A stretch of DNA of 16,409 nt from an uncultured Nitrospina sp. (GCA_913044145.1 CAJWOD010000012.1:1-16409), one strand, 5' to 3'; positions 6,571 through 13,623 are shown, counted from the stretch's first letter. A program made the numbers and translations. Notes: a model not told the origin generated them from the letters alone.

Positions 6571-7221
6571 ATGAAGACATCACAACACAACGACCTTGAT
6601 TTTTTGCATGTCTATCTCATTTCAGATTTTAGCCGTCATCAAACAACGCGAGTAAAGGAGCAAGTAGAAAAAGCATTGCAGGGCGGGGTGCGGGCGTTAC
6701 AACTTAGAGAAAAAAATTTAGGCCCAAAAGAGTTACTTGCACAAGCTCTTGAATTAAAGCCAATCATTAAAAAATATGATGCAAAACTTTTTATCAACGA
6801 CCGTGCTGATATTGCTAAAATTGCCGGTGCGGATGGGGTTCACCTCACTGAGACCAGTGTTCCGGCAGGTGAAATAAAAGCTAATTTTAGTAACCTTATA
6901 ATAGGGGTTTCGACCCATACAAAAGAAGGGGCGCTATTAGCAGAGGCAGAAGGAGCTGATTTCATCACCTTCAGCCCAATTTATGAAACGCCATCAAAAA
7001 TTCATTTTGGACCTCCGCAAGGAACGCACCGACTCGGTGAAATCGTAAAATCAGTTCACCTTCCCGTACTGGCCTTGGGAGGAATTAAACTAAACCACGT
7101 TCCCGAAGTTCTGGAGCAAGGCGCTCATGGAGTTGCCGTGATTTCAGGTATCTGGGACTCACAAGATATAAAACAACAGGCATTTGAATATATGCTTCAT
7201 TTTGGAGGAGTAACATCATGA
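6571..7221 (+). CDS. thiE: ThiE, thiamine-phosphate synthase
   Basis: TIM-barrel enzyme of 216 residues that joins hydroxymethylpyrimidine pyrophosphate to thiazole phosphate, giving thiamine monophosphate. Diagnostic stretches are ALQLREKNL, LFINDRADIAKIAGADGVHL (pyrophosphate/magnesium and pyrimidine contacts), IIGVSTHT, DFITFSPIYETPSK and the phosphate-binding end VLALGGI with GVAVISGIW. Length and motif order are normal for the family. The start ATG 6571 has only a weak purine-rich stretch upstream. Its stop TGA at 7219-7221 overlaps the thiC start (ATGA), so thiC is probably translationally coupled. Third gene of the TPP-regulated operon. Confidence 0.95.
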   Translation: MKTSQHNDLDFLHVYLISDFSRHQTTRVKEQVEKALQGGVRALQLREKNLGPKELLAQALELKPIIKKYDAKLFINDRADIAKIAGADGVHLTETSVPAGEIKANFSNLIIGVSTHTKEGALLAEAEGADFITFSPIYETPSKIHFGPPQGTHRLGEIVKSVHLPVLALGGIKLNHVPEVLEQGAHGVAVISGIWDSQDIKQQAFEYMLHFGGVTS

Positions 7222-9164
7222 CAACATCTAACGGCAATGGAAACAGAAACGGAAACAGACATGGCGCTACAGATGAAAAAGTAAATATTTCGACCGATCC
7301 GATTTCTCCCAAATCGAAAAAAGTCTATGTTTCAGGAACAATTCATTCAGATATTAAGGTACCGTTCCGAGAGATTTCTCTTTCGGCTTCCACAACCGTA
7401 AACGGCAACGGCAACGGCAATGGAAATGGATATCATATTGAACAAGATGAAAGTTCGTTGATCGTTTACGATACATCAGGACCCTACACTGATCCTGATG
7501 TAAAAATCGATATTCGAGAAGGACTCGATCCCATTCGTTTGCCGTGGATCATAGGTCGCGGTGATGTAGAATACTATGATGGCCGAAAAATTGAACCCAA
7601 AGACGATGGCTATAGGCAAGGTGAAAACCCCAATACAGAGCGGTTTCCTAAAACCCGCGATAAGGTGTTACGTGCGAAATCGGGACAAAACGTTTCGCAA
7701 ATGTATTATGCAAAAAGAGGCATCATTACTCCCGAAATGGAATTCATCGCCATCCGAGAAAATCAGAAACGCAAACAGTGGGTGGAAAATGAAGAGCGCG
7801 AGCAACGGTTGACCGGCAATTCCTTCGGTGCAAGCTTACCACAAGAAATCACTCCTGAATTTGTTCGCGATGAAGTAGCACGAGGACGCGCCATCATACC
7901 AGCAAACATCAATCACCCAGAATCCGAGCCGATGATTATCGGACGAAACTTCCTAGTAAAAATTAACGCCAATATTGGTAACTCGGCAGTTACTTCTTCG
8001 ATAGAAGAAGAAGTTGAAAAAATGGTCTGGTCGTCACGTTGTGGAGCTGACAATGTGATGGATCTTTCAACTGGCAAAAATATCCATACAACACGCGAAT
8101 GGATTTTAAGAAACTCACCTGTGCCAATTGGTACAGTTCCAATTTATCAGGCGTTGGAAAAAGTTGATGGAAAAATCGAAGATCTGACATGGGAAATTTA
8201 TCGCGATACCTTGATCGAGCAAGCTGAACAAGGTGTAGATTATTTCACCATCCATGCGGGCGTACTGCTCCGTTATGTGCCAATGACTGCTAAACGCGTT
8301 ACCGGTATTGTCTCTCGTGGCGGTGCTATTCTTGCCAAATGGTGTCTTGCACATCATAAAGAAAATTTCCTTTACACTCATTTTGAGGAAATTTGCGAGA
8401 TCATGAAGACTTATGATGTTTCCTTTTCATTAGGTGACGGACTGCGTCCTGGTTCTACCGCTGATGCTAACGACGAAGCGCAGTTTTCTGAATTGGAAAC
8501 ACTCGGTGAATTAACGCAGATCGCTTGGAAACATGAAGTCCAGACCATGATCGAAGGCCCGGGTCACGTTCCTATGCATATGATCAAAGAAAATATGGAA
8601 AAACAGTTGAAAGCCTGTGGCGAAGCGCCTTTTTACACACTGGGGCCGTTGACAACCGACATCGCACCAGGATACGACCACATCACTAGTGGCATAGGCG
8701 CCGCCATGATCGGTTGGTATGGAACGGCCATGCTCTGTTACGTTACCCCTAAAGAACATTTAGGGCTACCAAATAGACAAGATGTTAAAGAAGGTGTTAT
8801 CACATACAAAATCGCGGCGCATGCTGCTGACTTAGCGAAAGGCCATCCCGGCGCGCGAGTACGCGATGATGCATTGAGTAAAGCTCGTTTCGAATTCCGT
8901 TGGGAAGATCAATTTAACCTTTCGTTGGACCCAGAAAAGGCGTTGGAGTTCCACGATGAAACTTTACCGAAAGATTCGGCGAAGGTGGCGCATTTTTGTT
9001 CCATGTGTGGTCCGCATTTTTGTTCAATGAAAATCACGCAGGATGTACGAGATTATGCCGAACAAAAAGGTCTCGAGGAAGAAAAGGCTATTGAGGAAGG
9101 CATGAAAGAAATGTCCGACACTTTCAAAGAAAAAGGTGGTGAGATTTATACCAAATCTCACTAG
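7218..9164 (+). CDS. thiC: ThiC, phosphomethylpyrimidine synthase
   Basis: Non-canonical radical SAM enzyme of 648 residues that rearranges 5-aminoimidazole ribotide into hydroxymethylpyrimidine phosphate. The N-terminal ThiC-associated region is visible (GPYTDPDVKIDIREGLDPIR), then the barrel with NIGNSA, DGLRPGSTADA and the metal-site segment EGPGHVPMHM. The C-terminal cluster motif is CxxCxxxxC with Cys594, Cys597 and Cys602 (CSMCGPHFC), the late position typical of ThiC. Start ATG 7218 overlaps the thiE stop and has GGAGGAG 7 bases upstream, the strongest ribosome site of the operon. Unusual are low-complexity Asn-Gly repeats at residues 5-13 and 62-71, before the conserved core. An 11-bp hairpin covers the end of the gene. 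It is the last gene of thiSGEC. Confidence 0.97.
   Translation: MTTSNGNGNRNGNRHGATDEKVNISTDPISPKSKKVYVSGTIHSDIKVPFREISLSASTTVNGNGNGNGNGYHIEQDESSLIVYDTSGPYTDPDVKIDIREGLDPIRLPWIIGRGDVEYYDGRKIEPKDDGYRQGENPNTERFPKTRDKVLRAKSGQNVSQMYYAKRGIITPEMEFIAIRENQKRKQWVENEEREQRLTGNSFGASLPQEITPEFVRDEVARGRAIIPANINHPESEPMIIGRNFLVKINANIGNSAVTSSIEEEVEKMVWSSRCGADNVMDLSTGKNIHTTREWILRNSPVPIGTVPIYQALEKVDGKIEDLTWEIYRDTLIEQAEQGVDYFTIHAGVLLRYVPMTAKRVTGIVSRGGAILAKWCLAHHKENFLYTHFEEICEIMKTYDVSFSLGDGLRPGSTADANDEAQFSELETLGELTQIAWKHEVQTMIEGPGHVPMHMIKENMEKQLKACGEAPFYTLGPLTTDIAPGYDHITSGIGAAMIGWYGTAMLCYVTPKEHLGLPNRQDVKEGVITYKIAAHAADLAKGHPGARVRDDALSKARFEFRWEDQFNLSLDPEKALEFHDETLPKDSAKVAHFCSMCGPHFCSMKITQDVRDYAEQKGLEEEKAIEEGMKEMSDTFKEKGGEIYTKSH
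7401..7430 (+). repeat. Short tandem repeat coding for (Asn-Gly)5 in thiC
   Basis: Five tandem AAC/AAT-GGC/GGA units encode Asn-Gly repeats at ThiC residues 62-71. A related but less regular Asn-Gly/Arg stretch lies at 7230-7259 (residues 5-14). Both precede the conserved ThiC core, so they look like flexible linkers. Such repeats can change in unit number by slippage. Confidence 0.8.
9137..9163 (+). other. Strong RNA hairpin across the thiC stop codon
   Basis: GTGAGATTT (9139-9147) is perfectly complementary to AAATCTCAC (9153-9161), and a G-U and a T-A pair extend the stem to about 11 bp around an ATACC loop. No T-run follows, so it is not a typical intrinsic terminator. It may stabilise the 3' end of the thiSGEC mRNA or aid rho-dependent termination. 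Confidence 0.5.
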
Positions 9165-9249
9165 TAAGTCATTTCGCCTGTGAATCAGTCCAATAGCATT
9201 ATTTTTTTAAAGGAAAGAAAGTAATTGTGGACCTTCGTTGAGTAGGGAC

Positions 9250-9278
9250 TTGACCAAATTCGGCACAGGAATTAGAAT
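9250..9278 (+). promoter_or_regulatory. Sigma70-type promoter of tRNA-Val
   Basis: TTGACC at 9250-9255 and TAGAAT at 9273-9278 are separated by exactly 17 bases. Transcription would start near 9285, about 13 bases before the tRNA. This is the best promoter match in the window. The remainder of the 9165-9297 gap holds nothing else I recognise. Confidence 0.7.
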
Positions 9279-9297
9279 AGCAAGTATTTGATTTTTC

Positions 9298-9369
9298 AGG
9301 CGCGTAGCTCAGGGGTAGAGTACTTGCTTGACATGCAAGGGGTCGGCGGTTCGAAACCGCCCGTGCCTA
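9298..9369 (+). tRNA. tRNA-Val (anticodon GAC)
   Basis: A full cloverleaf can be drawn. The acceptor stem is AGGCGCG with CGTGCCT (one G-U pair), followed by discriminator A at 9369. The D arm is GCTC with GAGT. The anticodon stem CTTGC/GCAAG holds the loop TTGACAT, anticodon GAC. The T arm GGCGG/CCGCC holds the loop TTCGAAA. CCA is not encoded. The tRNA reads GUC and GUU valine codons. It stands alone with its own promoter upstream and a terminator-like hairpin downstream. Confidence 0.95.
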
Positions 9370-9397
9370 TTTTAAAAGAAATAATTGGTTTACAATT

Positions 9398-9429
9398 AGG
9401 CATCATGCCAATATGCATGGTGCCTTTTT
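9398..9429 (+). terminator. Intrinsic terminator after tRNA-Val
   Basis: AGGCATCATGC (9398-9408) pairs with GCATGGTGCCT (9415-9425) in an 11-bp stem with one G-U pair and loop CAATAT, followed by T residues to 9429. It lies 28 bases after the tRNA and 52 bases before thrS. It probably ends the tRNA transcript; if transcription continued it could act as a leader element for thrS. Confidence 0.65.
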
Positions 9430-9480
9430 CGGGTCTTACCAACTTCTTATTGGGAACGGCAAATTTAAATATTTACGTAA

Positions 9481-11229
9481 ATGATTCCTAACAAAAATCC
9501 TACCGAACTTGAAACTATTCGTCACAGTTGCGCACATTTGATGGCACAAGCCGTTCAAGAACTTTTTCCCGGCACGCAGGTCACCATTGGCCCAGTAATT
9601 GAAGACGGTTTCTTCTATGACTTTTCTCGCAAAGACGCTTTTGTCCCTGAAGATCTTGTAAAGATTGAACAACGGATGAAGGAACTCGCAGCTGCGGATA
9701 TCCCAATCGTGCGTAGTGAAATCTCCCGTGAAGAGGCGAAAAAAAAATTTAGTGACATGGGTGAGATATTCAAGGTCGAGATCATTGAATCGATCGACCC
9801 TAACGAACCAATTACGATTTACTCGCAAGGAGACTGGGGTGACCTCTGTGGCGGACCGCATGTAGAGTCGACCAAGAAAATCAAGGCATTCAAGTTGCTT
9901 CATACTTCGTCGGCATATTGGCGAGGTGATGAAAGAAACCCAGTGCTACAACGCATTTATGGTACCGCCTGGAATACGGAAAAAGAATTACGTCTTTATC
10001 TCAAAAGACTAGAAGAGGCGAAAAAACGTGATCATCGTAAACTGGGTAAAGAACTAGACCTATTTTCGGTTTCAGATGATATTGGACCTGGTCTTATTCT
10101 TTGGCACCCAAAGGGTGCACGCATTCGTCATTTAATGGAAGAGTTCTGGAAAAAAGAACATTTCCGCCACGGATACGAGATGGTCATTAGCCCGCATGCG
10201 GCAAAAATAGATTTATGGAAAACCAGCGGCCACACCGAATTCTATAAAGATAACATGTTTTCGAATATGGATGTTGAAGGTAGGGAGTATGTCATGAAGC
10301 CGATGAATTGCCCTTTCCATATTCAAATATATAAGACCAAGTTGAGAAGTTACCGAGATCTTCCCGTTCGTTTCGGAGAGTTGGGAACGGTTTATCGTTA
10401 CGAACGCTCAGGAGTTTTACACGGCTTATTAAGGGTACGTGGCTTTACTCAAGATGATGCACATCTTTTCTGTCGCCCGTCTCAAATTGAAGAAGAGATC
10501 ACCAAAGTTCTTGACCTCATTGTTTTTGTTTTACAGTCGTTCGGTTTCCATGAATATAAAATTTACTTGAGCACACGGCCAGAAAAATATGTTGGTTCGG
10601 ATAGCGGATGGGAGTCTGCAACGAAAGCTTTGGAAACCGCGCTTAACAACAAGAATTTGGAATTTGAAGTAGACCCGGGCGAGGGTGTTTTTTACGGTCC
10701 CAAGATTGACATTAAAATTAAGGACAGTTTGAATCGTTATTGGCAGGTTTCAACAGTACAAGTCGATTTTAATCTTCCTGAAAAGTTTGATATCACTTAT
10801 ATTGAGGAGGATGGTCAACGCTGTCAACCTATAATGCTTCATCGTGCCCTAATGGGTTCTTTGGAACGTTTTTTTGGTTGTCTAATTGAGCATTATGCAG
10901 GCGCTTTTCCTCTATGGTTGGCTCCGGTTCAGATAATCTTATTACCGATTACCGATAATCATACCGAATATACCGATAAAATAGCCGAAGAGCTTGAAGA
11001 TTCAGGAATTCGGGTAGAAAAAGACTTGCGAAATGAGAAGATTGGGTTCAAAATACGCGAGGCCCAGTTACAGAAAATCCCCTATATGATTGTTTTGGGG
11101 GACAAAGAAGTGGAAACTTCTACTTTGAGTGTTCGTAGGCGACGATCTAAAGAAACGCGAACCCTTGATTTGAAAACATTTTTAAATGAAGTTAACGAAG
11201 CTGTCAGAAACCGGACCATTGATACATAG
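9481..11229 (+). CDS. thrS: Threonyl-tRNA synthetase lacking the TGS domain
   Basis: Class II synthetase of 582 residues that charges tRNA-Thr. The editing domain is intact: HSCAH with His15 and His19, and CGGPH with Cys123 and His127. The catalytic core has the zinc cysteine Cys277 (MNCPFH), motif 2 YRYERSGVLHGLLRVRGFTQDDAH with His328, and motif 3 HRALMGSLERFFG, followed by the anticodon-binding domain. About 58-60 N-terminal residues that form the TGS (N1) domain in E. coli ThrRS are missing. An in-frame TAA at 9478-9480 touches the ATG, so the frame cannot extend upstream, and the DNA before it is a tRNA and a hairpin. No Shine-Dalgarno is seen. It leads the thrS-infC-rpmI-rplT-pheS block. 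Confidence 0.95.
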   Translation: MIPNKNPTELETIRHSCAHLMAQAVQELFPGTQVTIGPVIEDGFFYDFSRKDAFVPEDLVKIEQRMKELAAADIPIVRSEISREEAKKKFSDMGEIFKVEIIESIDPNEPITIYSQGDWGDLCGGPHVESTKKIKAFKLLHTSSAYWRGDERNPVLQRIYGTAWNTEKELRLYLKRLEEAKKRDHRKLGKELDLFSVSDDIGPGLILWHPKGARIRHLMEEFWKKEHFRHGYEMVISPHAAKIDLWKTSGHTEFYKDNMFSNMDVEGREYVMKPMNCPFHIQIYKTKLRSYRDLPVRFGELGTVYRYERSGVLHGLLRVRGFTQDDAHLFCRPSQIEEEITKVLDLIVFVLQSFGFHEYKIYLSTRPEKYVGSDSGWESATKALETALNNKNLEFEVDPGEGVFYGPKIDIKIKDSLNRYWQVSTVQVDFNLPEKFDITYIEEDGQRCQPIMLHRALMGSLERFFGCLIEHYAGAFPLWLAPVQIILLPITDNHTEYTDKIAEELEDSGIRVEKDLRNEKIGFKIREAQLQKIPYMIVLGDKEVETSTLSVRRRRSKETRTLDLKTFLNEVNEAVRNRTIDT

Positions 11230-11247
11230 GATTGATTAATTTTTTAA

Positions 11248-11252
11248 AAGGA
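11248..11252 (+). promoter_or_regulatory. Shine-Dalgarno site for the AUU start of infC
   Basis: AAGGA lies 9 bases before ATT 11262. It is 36 bases from the first ATG (11289), too far to serve it, so it supports the AUU start. Confidence 0.75.
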
Positions 11253-11261
11253 AAGTTTTAA

Positions 11262-11897
11262 ATTAACAAGAAACAACGCATTAATAGAATGATCCGAGTC
11301 CAGGAGGTGTCGGTAATCGGAGATGATGGAGAGTCACTCGGCACCATTCCAACTGAAGAAGCTATCAGCATGGCAGAAGATCGGAACTTGGATCTTGTCG
11401 AAGTAGCGCCCAATGCTAACCCGCCAGTTTGCCGTATAATGGATTATGGTAAACATAAATATAAAGCAAGCAAAAAGGCACACGAAGCAAAAAAGAATCA
11501 AAAAGTTGTACATGTTAAGGAAGTCAAATTTCGGCCCAACACCGATCAGCATGACTTCGATTTTAAATTAAAACATGTACAACGATTTATAGAAAATGGG
11601 GATAAGGCAAAAGTTGTCATTTTCTTTAAGGGACGGGAAATTATTCATCGTGAGTTTGGTCAGAGGGTTTTAGAACGAGTCGCAGAGAAAACAGAAGATA
11701 TTGCCATTATCGAACAGTCAGCTAAGCAAGAAGGTCGTACCCTGGTTATGATCTTGGCTCCTAAAAATGTAAAATCGAAAAAAGGTACTCAACTAAAAGT
11801 TCCTAAGCCAGCAGTAACGAAAAATACGGATGTCAATGAAGAAAACTTGCCATCAGAAGAGTTAGAAAGCAAAACAGCAGTGCCAAATAATGAATAA
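11262..11897 (+). CDS. infC: Translation initiation factor IF-3 with probable AUU start
   Basis: IF-3 binds the 30S subunit and checks start codon and initiator tRNA. I place the start at ATT 11262, giving 211 residues: it follows an in-frame TAA directly, has AAGGA 9 bases upstream, and restores the N-terminal INKKQRINRMIRVQEV. The first ATG at 11289 has no ribosome site and would cut off this segment. AUU is the known infC start in E. coli and many bacteria, where IF-3 rejects it and so represses itself. N-domain (VIGDDGESLGTIPTEEA, LDLVEVAPNANPPVCRIMDYGK), lysine-rich linker and C-domain (VKFRPNTDQHDFDFKLKHVQRF) are all seen. A charged tail of about 45 residues follows APK, where E. coli IF-3 ends. 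The gene lies 32 bases after thrS. Confidence 0.9.
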   Translation: MNKKQRINRMIRVQEVSVIGDDGESLGTIPTEEAISMAEDRNLDLVEVAPNANPPVCRIMDYGKHKYKASKKAHEAKKNQKVVHVKEVKFRPNTDQHDFDFKLKHVQRFIENGDKAKVVIFFKGREIIHREFGQRVLERVAEKTEDIAIIEQSAKQEGRTLVMILAPKNVKSKKGTQLKVPKPAVTKNTDVNEENLPSEELESKTAVPNNE

Positions 11898-11916
11898 GAA
11901 GTCAGCGGAGTAAATA

Positions 11917-12111
11917 ATGCCAAAAATAAAAACAAATCGAGGTGCCGCCAAAAGGTTTAGAAAAACAGGTAGCGGCAAAATTCGTAGAAATAGCGCTTTT
12001 ACCAGCCACATTTTGACGACCAAAACTACCAAACGAAAAAGAAATTTGCGTAAGGCTAGCATCATGGCGCCTTCCGATGCGAAACGCATTAATGTTTTAA
12101 TACCCTATTAA
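11917..12111 (+). CDS. rpmI: Ribosomal protein bL35
   Basis: Large-subunit ribosomal protein of 64 residues, normal length. The sequence is rich in Lys and Arg and carries the family pattern: MPKIKTNRGAAKRFRKTGSGKI, then FTSHILTTKTTKRKRNLRK and a short C-terminus. Start ATG 11917 has GGAG about 7 bases upstream. It lies 19 bases after infC and 76 bases before rplT; the infC-rpmI-rplT order is highly conserved, and in E. coli this operon is repressed by L20. A set of RNA hairpins occupies the gap to rplT. Confidence 0.96.
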   Translation: MPKIKTNRGAAKRFRKTGSGKIRRNSAFTSHILTTKTTKRKRNLRKASIMAPSDAKRINVLIPY

Positions 12112-12113
12112 AA

Positions 12114-12163
12114 CCCTCTGGAGAGGGAGGCTCACTTAGGTGGGAAGCAGCTGGCAACAGCTG
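12114..12163 (+). promoter_or_regulatory. Three consecutive RNA hairpins in the rpmI-rplT gap
   Basis: Three small stems stand one after another: CCCTC/GAGGG (12114-12127), CTCAC/GTGGG with two wobble-tolerant pairs (12131-12144), and CAGCTG/CAGCTG around a GCAA GNRA tetraloop (12148-12163). The rplT ribosome site (AAGGAGA, 12174-12180) follows. Such structure before rplT suggests a control element, possibly an L20 binding site or a processing signal. The stems are read by eye; no covariation has been tested. Confidence 0.5.
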
Positions 12164-12187
12164 AATACGAAAAAAGGAGAATAGTAA

Positions 12188-12544
12188 ATGTCACGTGCGG
12201 TAAATGGGACTGTTTCCCGAAGAAGACGAAAAAAAATTTTAAAAATGGCCAAAGGGTATCGGAGCGTACGCAGTACTGCGTTTCGAAAAGCCCGTGAAGC
12301 TGTTGAACATGGTCTCAGTTATGCATACCGCGATCGCAAAAATCGAAAGCGCGAATTCCGTCGACTTTGGATCGCTCGTATCAATGCTGCGGTCAGAGCT
12401 GAAGGAATGAACTACAGCCAATTCATGTACGGTTTGAAAAAAGCAGATATTCAATTGGACCGAAAAGTTTTATCTGATCTCGCCATTAATAATCAGAAAA
12501 CCTTTAAATCCTTGACTGAAACTGCCCGCGCGCAACTCACGTAA
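12188..12544 (+). CDS. rplT: Ribosomal protein bL20
   Basis: Large-subunit assembly protein of 118 residues, the normal length, which binds 23S rRNA early and in several bacteria also represses its own operon. The sequence matches the family end to end: RRRRKKILKMAKGYRSVRSTAFRKA, YAYRDRKNRKREFRRLWIARINAA, then the globular C-terminal part GMNYSQFMYGLKKADIQLDRKVLSDLA. Start ATG 12188 has AAGGAGA 7 bases upstream. The 76-base gap before it is filled by hairpins, and another pair of hairpins separates it from pheS. Confidence 0.97.
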   Translation: MSRAVNGTVSRRRRKKILKMAKGYRSVRSTAFRKAREAVEHGLSYAYRDRKNRKREFRRLWIARINAAVRAEGMNYSQFMYGLKKADIQLDRKVLSDLAINNQKTFKSLTETARAQLT

Positions 12545-12554
12545 ATTTTAAATA

Positions 12555-12594
12555 GCGTGTCGGCGAAGTAAACCACGCCCCTCTCCTTGAGAGG
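12555..12594 (+). promoter_or_regulatory. Two RNA hairpins in the rplT-pheS gap
   Basis: GCGTG (12555-12559) pairs with CACGC (12574-12578), and CCTCTC (12580-12585) pairs with GAGAGG (12589-12594) around a CTT loop. No T-run follows, so readthrough into pheS is expected. They may modulate pheS expression or mRNA processing. In E. coli a phenylalanine leader peptide (pheM) controls pheST, but no Phe-rich leader frame is present here. Confidence 0.4.
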
Positions 12595-12612
12595 TATCGG
12601 TCGGAAACATGA

Positions 12613-13623
12613 ATGATTGAAATCATCAACAAACTCCGTCAAGATTTCGACTACCGGATAGGGTCCGTTTCTGGCCCTAAACAACTCGAACAAATTCGAA
12701 TCGAATTTCTAGGGAAAAAGGGACAACTTCAAGGGTTGATGAAAGAGTTGCGCAATGCTTCTCCCCAAGAAAAGCCCAAGCTTGGCAAAGATATAAACCT
12801 TCTTAAGCAACACGTTGAGCAGGCAATAAACGACAAGGATGTAAGTCTTGGTTCAAAACCATTTAAAAAGTCTAGCGAAAATTTCGACACAACTCTTCCA
12901 GGTAGAAAAGAGTTAACAGGAACATTACATCCTATCACTCAGGTAATGGAAGAAATCACTTCCATTTTTTTTGGGTTGGGGTTCCAGGTAGAAGAGGGCC
13001 CAGAAATTGAAACAGATTATTATAATTTTGAAGCACTAAATATCCCGAAAGACCATCCAGCAAGAGATATGCAGGACACCTTCTACATAGAAGATGAAAC
13101 TGTTTTGCGAACGCATACCTCCCCGGTTCAAATTCACGTCATGGAAAATCGGGAACCACCTTTACGCATTATTGCGCCAGGAAAAGTTTATCGCTGCGAT
13201 TCAGATGTTTCGCATACACCGATGTTCCACCAAATTGAAGGTTTGATGGTTGACGAAGGCGTGTCCTTCAGCCATTTAAAGGGAATCATGAATATTTTCC
13301 TTCAAGAGGTTTTTGGTAAGAATACGCAAATCCGTTTTCGGCCCAGTTTTTTCCCATTTACTTGCCCCAGCGCAGAAGTGGATATTCAATGTGTAATATG
13401 TAATGGTAAAGGTTGTCGAGTCTGTTCGCAGACAGGGTGGTTAGAAATCCTCGGCGCAGGAATGGTAGACCCCGCCGTTTTCGAATCTGTGGATTACGAC
13501 CCTGAAAAATGGACAGGATTTGCATTCGGTCTGGGCATCGAACGCATTGCAATGCTCAAATTTGGTATCAATGATATACGCTTGTTCTTCGAAAATGATC
13601 TTCGCTTCCTTAAACAATTCTAG
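12613..13623 (+). CDS. pheS: Phenylalanyl-tRNA synthetase alpha subunit
   Basis: Catalytic alpha subunit of 336 residues that pairs with PheT in an alpha2-beta2 enzyme charging tRNA-Phe. The N-terminal coiled coil (about 1-75) binds tRNA; the catalytic core begins at GTLHPITQVMEEI and includes HPARDMQDTFYI, LRTHTSPVQI, motif 2 (RIIAPGKVYRCDSDVSHTP), the FPFTCPSAEVDI substrate region and motif 3 (GFAFGLGIERIAM). A Cys set C260-x2-C263-x4-C268-x2-C271 before GWLEILGAGMV looks like the small metal-knuckle form seen in part of the PheS family. Start ATG 12613 has GGAA 6 bases upstream. The beta-subunit gene pheT, normally next, is missing: a convergent gene follows after 42 bases. Confidence 0.96.
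   Translation: MIEIINKLRQDFDYRIGSVSGPKQLEQIRIEFLGKKGQLQGLMKELRNASPQEKPKLGKDINLLKQHVEQAINDKDVSLGSKPFKKSSENFDTTLPGRKELTGTLHPITQVMEEITSIFFGLGFQVEEGPEIETDYYNFEALNIPKDHPARDMQDTFYIEDETVLRTHTSPVQIHVMENREPPLRIIAPGKVYRCDSDVSHTPMFHQIEGLMVDEGVSFSHLKGIMNIFLQEVFGKNTQIRFRPSFFPFTCPSAEVDIQCVICNGKGCRVCSQTGWLEILGAGMVDPAVFESVDYDPEKWTGFAFGLGIERIAMLKFGINDIRLFFENDLRFLKQF

Noticed and set aside
7230..7430. Asn-Gly coding repeats as a CRISPR-like or regulatory repeat array
   Set aside because: The units are 6-base codon-phase repeats within the thiC frame, without spacers.
9370..9480. Possible frameshifted TGS domain upstream of thrS
   Set aside because: The three plus-strand frames of this 111-base stretch show no TGS-like sequence, and a tRNA lies directly upstream, so there is no room for the roughly 60-residue domain.
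9288..9491. Open frame of 67 codons on the plus strand before thrS
   Set aside because: It runs straight through the tRNA-Val gene and its terminator hairpin, and its protein resembles nothing; it is a chance frame.
9436..9903. 155-codon open frame antisense to the start of thrS
   Set aside because: It is the complement of well-conserved ThrRS coding sequence and its protein shows no family features.
12609..12620. Tiny ATG-AAT-GAT-TGA frame overlapping the pheS start, as a leader peptide
   Set aside because: It has three codons and no Phe codons, so it cannot act as a pheM-type attenuator peptide.
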